From assembly GCA_903907865.1 (NCBI GenBank), contig CAIVPR010000121.1:1-64000 (forward strand): 64,000 nt of DNA. Direction: 5' to 3'. Below the pieces are notes generated by a model, which saw nothing but the letters and a program-made list of their open reading frames with translations, was not told the origin of the DNA and did not search any database. A program made the position numbers and the translations under genes. Below, in pieces: positions 58,812 through 64,000 of this stretch; within the stretch, counting starts at the first letter, position 1; every line of letters begins with the position of its first letter. The DNA comes from an uncultured Acidobacteriia bacterium (GTDB taxonomy: Bacteria > Acidobacteriota > Terriglobia > Bryobacterales > Bryobacteraceae).

Positions 58812-60299
58812 TTATTCGATCCGGTAATTCGGAGCTTCCTTGGTGATGATCACGTCGTGGACGTGACTCTCCTTCAAGCCCGCCGGCGACACGCGCACGA
58901 ACCGGGTCTTGTGGTGCATCTCCTCGATGGTCCGGCAACCGCAGTAGCCCATGCCCGACTTCAAACCGCCTACCAACTGGTAGACGAGATCTGAAAGCGG
59001 TCCCTTGGAAGCAACCCGGCCCTCAATGCCCTCCGGAACCAGCTTCTGGTTGGGGTCGAGGCCGTAGCGGTCCACGCTGCCGGTCGACATCGCGCCTAGC
59101 GAGCCCATGCCGCGGTAGCTCTTGAAGGTGCGGCCTTGGTAGAGGATGGTCTCGCCCGGGCTCTCGTCGGTACCCGCCAGTAGGCTGCCGATCATTACAA
59201 CATCCGCGCCCGCCGCGATCGCCTTCGAAATATCGCCGGAGAACTTGATGCCGCCGTCCGCGATCAGCGGAACACCAGCCTCGCGCGCCGCCTTGCTGCA
59301 TTCCATGACGGCTGTCAACTGCGGCACGCCGGCACCGGAAACGATGCGGGTGGTGCAGATCGAGCCCGGTCCGATGCCGACTTTCAGCCCGTCCACGCCC
59401 AGATCGATCAAGCCCCGAGCCGCCTCGTAGGTGCCGATGTTGCCCGCGATCAGTGGCACGTTGGGCAGAGCCTTCTTGACCGCCTTCACGGCCTCGAAAA
59501 CGCGGATGCTGTGGGCATGCGCGGTGTCGATTGCGATGACGTCCACCTTGCGGTTCACCATCTCTTGGGCGCGTTCGAGGAAGTCCCCCGTCGCCCCGAT
59601 GGCCGCGCCGCAGAGCAAGCGCCCCTGGCCGTCCTTGGCGGAATTGGGGTACTTCAGCTTCTTCTGGATGTCCTTGACCGTGATCAAGCCCTTGAGGACG
59701 TAGTGTTCGTCAACGACCAGCAGCTTTTCCACGCGGTACTTGTGGAGGATCTCCTCGGCTTGTTCCAAGGTCGTCCCAACCGGCACCGTGATGAGGTTGT
59801 CCTTGGTCATCACGTCGGAGACAGGAAGGTCGGACCGGGTCTCGAAGCGGAGGTCGCGGTTGGTGAGGATGCCGACGAGTATCCCGCCGTCGCGCGTCAC
59901 CGGCACGCCGGAGATGCGGTAGCGCTGCATCAGCGCCAACGCGTCGGAGATCTTCTTGTCCGGGTGGATGGTGATCGGATCGACGATCATGCCGCTTTCA
60001 CTGCGCTTGACCCGATCGACCTCCTCGGCCTGGCGCGCAATCGGCATGTTGCGGTGGACGAAGCCGAGGCCGCCCTGTTGCGCCAGCGCGATGGCAAGGT
60101 GGGACTCGGTAACCGTGTCCATCGCGGCGCTCACGATGGGGATGTTCAGGGGGATCGTCCGAGTCAGCCGGGTCTTTGTTTCCACTTCGGTGGGGAGGAC
60201 GTCGCTCCACGCCGGCACAAGCAGAACGTCGTCGAAGGTCAGGCCTTCCGGAATGGCCCCCCTCACTGGATGGGCAACTTGGACACTCGGATCAGTCAT
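58812..60299 (-). CDS. guaB: Inosine-5'-monophosphate dehydrogenase
   Basis: This 495-residue enzyme makes XMP from IMP in guanine nucleotide synthesis. The barrel begins [17 protein letters not shown], interrupted by two CBS domains at about 100-215. The catalytic loop [21 protein letters not shown] holds the nucleophile Cys, and RGMGSLGAM and the ending [20 protein letters not shown] are the flap and C-terminal part. It lies 108 bases upstream of recA on the same strand. GGGAGA precedes the ATG by about seven bases. Confidence 0.97.
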   Translation of the reverse strand: MTDPSVQVAHPVRGAIPEGLTFDDVLLVPAWSDVLPTEVETKTRLTRTIPLNIPIVSAAMDTVTESHLAIALAQQGGLGFVHRNMPIARQAEEVDRVKRSESGMIVDPITIHPDKKISDALALMQRYRISGVPVTRDGGILVGILTNRDLRFETRSDLPVSDVMTKDNLITVPVGTTLEQAEEILHKYRVEKLLVVDEHYVLKGLITVKDIQKKLKYPNSAKDGQGRLLCGAAIGATGDFLERAQEMVNRKVDVIAIDTAHAHSIRVFEAVKAVKKALPNVPLIAGNIGTYEAARGLIDLGVDGLKVGIGPGSICTTRIVSGAGVPQLTAVMECSKAAREAGVPLIADGGIKFSGDISKAIAAGADVVMIGSLLAGTDESPGETILYQGRTFKSYRGMGSLGAMSTGSVDRYGLDPNQKLVPEGIEGRVASKGPLSDLVYQLVGGLKSGMGYCGCRTIEEMHHKTRFVRVSPAGLKESHVHDVIITKEAPNYRIE

Positions 60300-60351
60300 G
60301 CGGTGTTCTCCCAGTGTAACGTGGGGCGTTCGGGAGGGTCGGCGGACGCGT

Positions 60352-60357
60352 CATAAT
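60352..60357 (+). promoter_or_regulatory. -10 box CATAAT for the multiheme cytochrome gene
   Basis: CATAAT ends eight bases before the ATG at 60366, within the 66-base divergent gap to guaB. Confidence 0.5.
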
Positions 60358-60365
60358 AGGCCGAG

Positions 60366-62315
60366 ATGCGCCCCTGTCCCCGAATCGCTTTGGCAGCCGT
60401 GCTGGCGTTGGCCGCCAGCATGGTTTCCGTCGGCTGCGCGCATCCCGCATCCGCCCCGGCGGCTCCGGAAAACCATTACGTCGACGCCGCCCGCTGCGCC
60501 AACTGTCACGCCGCAATCGCGGCAACCTACCGCCAAACGGGCATGGCGCGAGCCTTCTACACACCCGCGCCGGAGGACTTTCCCGCGTCGCGTCCGTTCC
60601 ACCATGCGGCGTCGGACACATGGTACCGGATCATTGCGCGCGACGGTCGGTTCTATCAGCGGTCGTGGCAGATCGGCCCTTCCCGACGGGAGGAATCGGT
60701 GTCGGAAACTTCCATCGACTCGATGATGGGATCCGGCAACCACGTCCGCACCTACCTGCACCGCACGCCCCGAAACACGTTGGTCGAGCTGCCCCTCGCC
60801 TGGTACGCGGAAAAAGGTGGCTATTACGCCATGAACCCGGGCTTCGACACCCCGCATCCCCCGGCCTCAAGGCGCGTCGGCTACGACTGCATGTTCTGCC
60901 ACAACGCGTATCCCGAAATTCCCGTCGGGCACGACGACTCCGGCTCCGAGCCCGTCTTCGCAGCCAACCTCCCTTCCGGCATCGACTGCCAGCGGTGCCA
61001 CGGACCCGGCGAGGCGCACATCGCGACTCCCTCCAAGTCCAACATCGTGAATCCGGCGAAGTTGTCCGACGAGCGCGCACTTGATGTTTGCGCCCAATGC
61101 CACCTCGAAACCACCAGCTTCCCGCTTCCCAACGTTGTCCGCCGTTTCGACAAGGGCCCGTTCGACTACCAGCCAGGCCAGTCGCTGTCGACCTTCGTGC
61201 TCCACTTCGACCACGCCCCGGGCACGGGACACGACGACAAGCTGGAAATCGTCAGTTCCGTCTACCGGCTCCGCAAGTCGCAGTGCTTCCTGCAATCGCG
61301 CGGCGCGCTCACCTGTACCACCTGCCACAACCCGCACGACATCCCGCACGGACCCGGTGCGGCGGCCAAGTATGACAAAGTTTGCGGAAAGTGTCACGCG
61401 GCGAAAGTGCAGACGCTGGTCGCGGCGCAGTCCCACCCCTCAGACACACGTTGCACCGCATGCCACATGCCGAAGCGACGCACGGAGGATGTGGTCCACG
61501 CCGTGGTGACCGACCATCTGATCCAGCGCCGCGCGCCCGCCAACCCGACTGCGGAACTCGCCGAGCGCCATGGCCCGGCGGCGCAGTACCGAGGCGAGGT
61601 TGTGCCGTACGGGGAGTCGGAACCGATCTACACCGCGTTCGCGCAGGTCAGCGCCAAGAGCAATTTGGAGGCGGGCATTCGGCGGTTGGAATCCGACATC
61701 GAGACGTTGAAGCCGGCCCGTCCCGAGTTCCTCATCGAACTGGGCGACGCCTACAGCGCGACGGGGCAGTCGTCCAAGGCCGCCGAGGCTTACCGCCGGG
61801 CCTTGGCCAAGCGCCCAAACTCCGCCCTCATCCTCCGGCGGCTGGGCGATCCGTTGCAAGCCACCCGCGTCGATCCGAACGATCCCCAGGCATGGTACGA
61901 CCTCGGTTTGGCGCAATCGAACGCCGACGCGCTTCGCCGGGCCATCGCCTTGGATCCAGAATTTGCCGAGGCCCACAACACCCTCGGAGCGGTGCTTGCG
62001 GAATCGGGACATGCCTCGGAAGCCGAGTCGGAGTTCCAGACCGCGCTGCGGTTGGCGCCGGCGAACGCCGGGGCGCACGGCAATATCGCCCATTTGCTGG
62101 CGGAGCGCGGCGATCTCGCACAGGCCGCGTGGCACTACGGGAAGGCTGGCGACAGCGCGCAGGACCAGTTCAATTTCGCGGTGACGCTCGCGCGGATGAA
62201 CCGCCTCGCCGAGGCCCGTGTCCATCTCGAAGCAGCGCTCAAGGCGGATCCGAAGATGCCGGAGGCCCTGCGGCTGAGGGCGGATCTGGACGAGATGTTG
62301 GGTCGGGGACGCTGA
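60366..62315 (+). CDS. Seven-heme cytochrome c with C-terminal TPR repeats, exported
   Basis: This 649-residue protein has a signal-type N-terminus (LAAVLALAASMVSVGCA, with a Cys that could be a lipoprotein site). Seven CxxCH heme-binding motifs follow: CANCH, CMFCH, CQRCH, CAQCH, CTTCH, CGKCH and CTACH, spanning about residues 40-370. The C-terminal third (about 435-640) consists of tetratricopeptide repeats (LIELGDAYSATGQSSKAAEAYR, AHNTLGAVLAESGHASEAE, and further copies). It is probably a periplasmic or outer-surface electron carrier or assembly protein; the acceptor is unknown. A repeat copy begins five bases after its stop. Confidence 0.92.
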   Translation: MRPCPRIALAAVLALAASMVSVGCAHPASAPAAPENHYVDAARCANCHAAIAATYRQTGMARAFYTPAPEDFPASRPFHHAASDTWYRIIARDGRFYQRSWQIGPSRREESVSETSIDSMMGSGNHVRTYLHRTPRNTLVELPLAWYAEKGGYYAMNPGFDTPHPPASRRVGYDCMFCHNAYPEIPVGHDDSGSEPVFAANLPSGIDCQRCHGPGEAHIATPSKSNIVNPAKLSDERALDVCAQCHLETTSFPLPNVVRRFDKGPFDYQPGQSLSTFVLHFDHAPGTGHDDKLEIVSSVYRLRKSQCFLQSRGALTCTTCHNPHDIPHGPGAAAKYDKVCGKCHAAKVQTLVAAQSHPSDTRCTACHMPKRRTEDVVHAVVTDHLIQRRAPANPTAELAERHGPAAQYRGEVVPYGESEPIYTAFAQVSAKSNLEAGIRRLESDIETLKPARPEFLIELGDAYSATGQSSKAAEAYRRALAKRPNSALILRRLGDPLQATRVDPNDPQAWYDLGLAQSNADALRRAIALDPEFAEAHNTLGAVLAESGHASEAESEFQTALRLAPANAGAHGNIAHLLAERGDLAQAAWHYGKAGDSAQDQFNFAVTLARMNRLAEARVHLEAALKADPKMPEALRLRADLDEMLGRGR

Positions 62316-62320
62316 ACCTG

Positions 62321-62482
62321 GAAACGGCAGTGGCGTTTCAGCGGAGAGCAACGCTCGCCCGTTGGGTGAACAGCCTACACTCCCTCCCTTGCGGTGGTGG
62401 CTCGGTCACCTGCTGATTCCGCCGAGCGTTTGTTCGGGGAACCGAAGATACTCCGCGGCGCCGTCAACTGCCGTTTCTAACC
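62321..62482. repeat. Palindromic intergenic repeat, copy 4 (longest)
   Basis: The left flank GAAACGGCAGTGGCG is mirrored by the right flank CGTCAACTGCCGTTTCTAAC, the inverse of the start of copy 1. Between them is CACTCCCTCCCTTGCGGTGG, then CTCGGTCACCTGCTGATTCC and CGTTTGTTCGGGGAACCGAA. It fills most of the gap between the cytochrome and the GH43-like gene. Confidence 0.68.
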
Positions 62483-62497
62483 GGAAGCAAGGAACGG

Positions 62498-62503
62498 TAT
62501 ACT
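62498..62503 (+). promoter_or_regulatory. -10 box TATACT for the GH43-like gene
   Basis: TATACT ends eight bases before the GTG start at 62512, just after repeat copy 4, with no ribosome-binding site between. Confidence 0.5.
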
Positions 62504-62511
62504 TTCGAAAA

Positions 62512-63444
62512 GTGCTCCACCTCTTCCTACTGCTCGTCGCCGCCCTGCCTTGGGGCGACACATCACGCCTCGGGCGTCCGTTTGCCAAGGACCCCTCCGT
62601 CATCAAGTTCCACGGCCGCTATCTGATGTACTTCTCGGTGCCCGCCTACGGAGACGGACGCCCCAATGACGGCTGGGCCGTGGGGATCGCCGAAAGTTCG
62701 AACTTGGTGGATTGGAAGAAGATCGCCGAGGTTCCGCCCGCCGGTGAATACGAAAAGAAGGGGCTGGCCGCACCCTACGCCCGCGTCATTGATGGCAAGG
62801 TCCACCTTTTCTACCAGACCTATGGCAACGGCGCGAACGACGCCATCTGCCACGCCGTCTCCGACGACGGTCTGGCGTTCACACGGGACGCCTCCAACCC
62901 GGTCTTCCATCCCACCGGCGACTGGAACGCCGGACGCGCCATCGACGCCGAGGTCGCGCGGTTCCAAGGCAAGTGGTTCCTCTACGGAGCGACCCGCGAC
63001 CCCCAGATGAAGGTGCAGATGCTGGTCGGGGCGGTCTCAACCGGGGGCTTCGACCGGTCGTCGTGGAAGCAGTTCGAGGGCGGGTCGATCCTGAAGCCGG
63101 AATTGCCGTGGGAGCAGCAGTGCATCGAGGCACCGTCCGTGGTGGAACACAACGGCGAACTCTACATGTTCTACGCGGGGGCATACAACAACGCCCCGCA
63201 GCAGATCGGAGTGGCGCGCAGCAAGGATGGATTCCACTGGACCCGCGCAAGCGACCAACCGCTGTTGCCGGTGGGCGCTCCGGGATCGTGGAACTCCTCG
63301 GAATCGGGCCATCCGGGGGCGTTTGTCGATGACGACGGCCAGATCTACCTCTTCTACCAAGGCAACAACGACAAGGGGAAGACATGGAAGCTGTCGTTTG
63401 TGAAGATTGGTTGGAAAGGGGATCAACCGTATGTCATGCCTTAG
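62512..63444 (+). CDS. Secreted GH43-like (five-bladed beta-propeller) glycosidase
   Basis: From GTG 62512 this 310-residue protein has a short signal peptide (MLHLFLLLVAALPWGD). It has the five-bladed propeller pattern of GH43/GH130-type enzymes: FAKDPSVIKFHGRYLMYFSV with the Asp near the N-terminus, ESSNLVDWKKIAEVPP, then repeats of the form KVHLFYQTYGNGAND, GKWFLYGATRD, ELYMFYAGAYNN and GQIYLFYQGNN. The catalytic acid may be the Glu of CIEAPSVVEHNGE. The substrate is unknown; arabinan/xylan or mannan-type glycans are likely. It overlaps by 14 bases the FAD-oxidoreductase gene that follows. Confidence 0.82.
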   Translation: MLHLFLLLVAALPWGDTSRLGRPFAKDPSVIKFHGRYLMYFSVPAYGDGRPNDGWAVGIAESSNLVDWKKIAEVPPAGEYEKKGLAAPYARVIDGKVHLFYQTYGNGANDAICHAVSDDGLAFTRDASNPVFHPTGDWNAGRAIDAEVARFQGKWFLYGATRDPQMKVQMLVGAVSTGGFDRSSWKQFEGGSILKPELPWEQQCIEAPSVVEHNGELYMFYAGAYNNAPQQIGVARSKDGFHWTRASDQPLLPVGAPGSWNSSESGHPGAFVDDDGQIYLFYQGNNDKGKTWKLSFVKIGWKGDQPYVMP

Positions 63445-64000
63445 GCTTTCGACGCTGCTGCTATCGTGTCTGGCCGCGCACGGGGCAACCCGTAATTTCG
63501 ATGTGGTCGTCTACGGTGGCACTGCGGGAGGCGTCATCGCGGCCGTTTCCTCAGCCCGCGAAGGGCTGAAGACGGCACTGGTGGAGCCGACCGCCCACAT
63601 CGGCGGAATGGTTTCCGGTGGGCTCGGCTACACCGACTTCGGCAAAAAGGAAGTCATCGGTGGCTATGCGCTCGAGTTCTACTACCGGGTGGGACGCTAC
63701 TACGGCATGAACCGGTACTCCAACGACGTTTCGTGGTACCACGAGCCGCACGTGGGCGAAAAGATTCTGCGGGACATGCTGGCCGGGGCGGGTGTCCAAG
63801 TCTTCGAGCGGTCGCGAATTCGCGAAAAAGGCGGCGCCGCGAAAGATGGAACGCGGATCGTGTCGCTGACGACCGAATCCGGCGACGTCTTCAACGCCGC
63901 CGTCTTCATGGATTCCAGCTACGAGGGCGATCTGATGGCGCAGTCGGGGGTGACCTGGACCTACGGGCGGGAGTCAACGGCGGAATACGGCGAATCGCTG
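63431..64000 (+). CDS. FAD-dependent oxidoreductase, secreted (3' end outside window)
   Basis: The frame from ATG 63431 is open to the window edge (190 codons seen). A signal-type start (MSCLRLSTLLLSCLAAHGA) leads to the dinucleotide-binding segment FDVVVYGGTAGGVIAAVSSAREGLKTALVEP and HIGGMVSGGLGYTDFG, typical of large FAD-dependent oxidoreductases (FAD_oxidored type) common in Acidobacteria and Planctomycetes. FMDSSYEGDLMAQSG is the next family motif. Overlap of 14 bases with the GH43-like gene suggests a shared transcript and a linked sugar-processing role. The rest lies beyond 64000. Confidence 0.85.
   Translation, partial: MSCLRLSTLLLSCLAAHGATRNFDVVVYGGTAGGVIAAVSSAREGLKTALVEPTAHIGGMVSGGLGYTDFGKKEVIGGYALEFYYRVGRYYGMNRYSNDVSWYHEPHVGEKILRDMLAGAGVQVFERSRIREKGGAAKDGTRIVSLTTESGDVFNAAVFMDSSYEGDLMAQSGVTWTYGRESTAEYGESL

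Noticed and set aside
1-64000. CRISPR arrays, rRNA, tRNA, riboswitches, phage attachment sites
   Set aside because: No regularly spaced direct repeats, conserved rRNA stretches, cloverleaf candidates or known riboswitch cores were recognised on reading both strands.

Overview
The window is high-GC DNA from a soil-type Acidobacteriota genome, probably of the Bryobacterales/Solibacter kind. This is inferred from gene content: a VWFA-related protein of the acidobacterial type, a seven-heme CxxCH/TPR cytochrome, secreted GH3 and GH43-like enzymes, a matrixin-type metalloprotease, a core-type MetE, and an in-frame TGA in an AhpD-like gene that implies selenocysteine insertion. No rRNA, tRNA or CRISPR was found, and no gene-free stretch exceeds about 300 bases.

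Layout. 1-3233: the right end of an IS66-family element abuts, in reading frame, a large P-loop (STAND-like) NTPase whose N-terminus is missing. 3277-7704: Xaa-Pro aminopeptidase overlapping a CHASE2 histidine kinase and its sigma-54 response regulator. 7717-9423: VapBC, a MazF-like toxin and a small Cys protein. 9430-13607: YihY/BrkB protein, EamA exporter, a small membrane protein, a selenocysteine AhpD-like protein and an MFS transporter. 13730-15312: core MetE and MsrA, divergent from a 29-base gap. 15346-16341: a jelly-roll plus nucleoside-deoxyribosyltransferase/TIR-like fusion. 16350-20466: OsmC, APC permease, TrpD, a small membrane protein and a rhomboid protease. 20553-25036: VWFA protein, receiver protein, GH3 enzyme and amidohydrolase. 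25067-29169: a broken SDR gene, a cNMP-DUF1003 protein, a beta-barrel, a class A beta-lactamase-like protein and a methyltransferase. 29237-32584: apbE-hemE-hemG. 32816-37904: MFS exporter, a secreted metalloprotease pair and a lysozyme-like protein. 37950-40443: cysD-cysN. 40467-45587: site-2 protease, MFS, J-domain/LRR protein, a broken DinB gene, YkgJ protein and SDR. 45692-50561: lactate permease, an ABC exporter with a cNMP domain, and a RES/Xre toxin-antitoxin pair. 50608-52572: SulP transporter and a structured RNA candidate. 52584-56105: ECF sigma, anti-sigma and two HEAT-repeat proteins in one four-gene overlap operon. 56212-64000: YkgJ protein, sugar isomerase-like protein, recA, guaB, multiheme cytochrome, GH43-like enzyme and a truncated FAD oxidoreductase.

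Cross-cutting features. Many start codons lie only 5-11 bases after a TANNNT-type -10 hexamer, which suggests widespread leaderless transcripts. A palindromic intergenic repeat occurs at least four times, each copy directly 3' of a plus-strand gene. The best leads for new biology are the selenoprotein with its SECIS-like hairpin, the IS66-interrupted STAND-like NTPase, the jelly-roll/NDT-like fusion, the J-domain/LRR fusion, the CysN that carries a gutted APS-kinase tail, and the roughly 200-nt RNA at 52371-52572.
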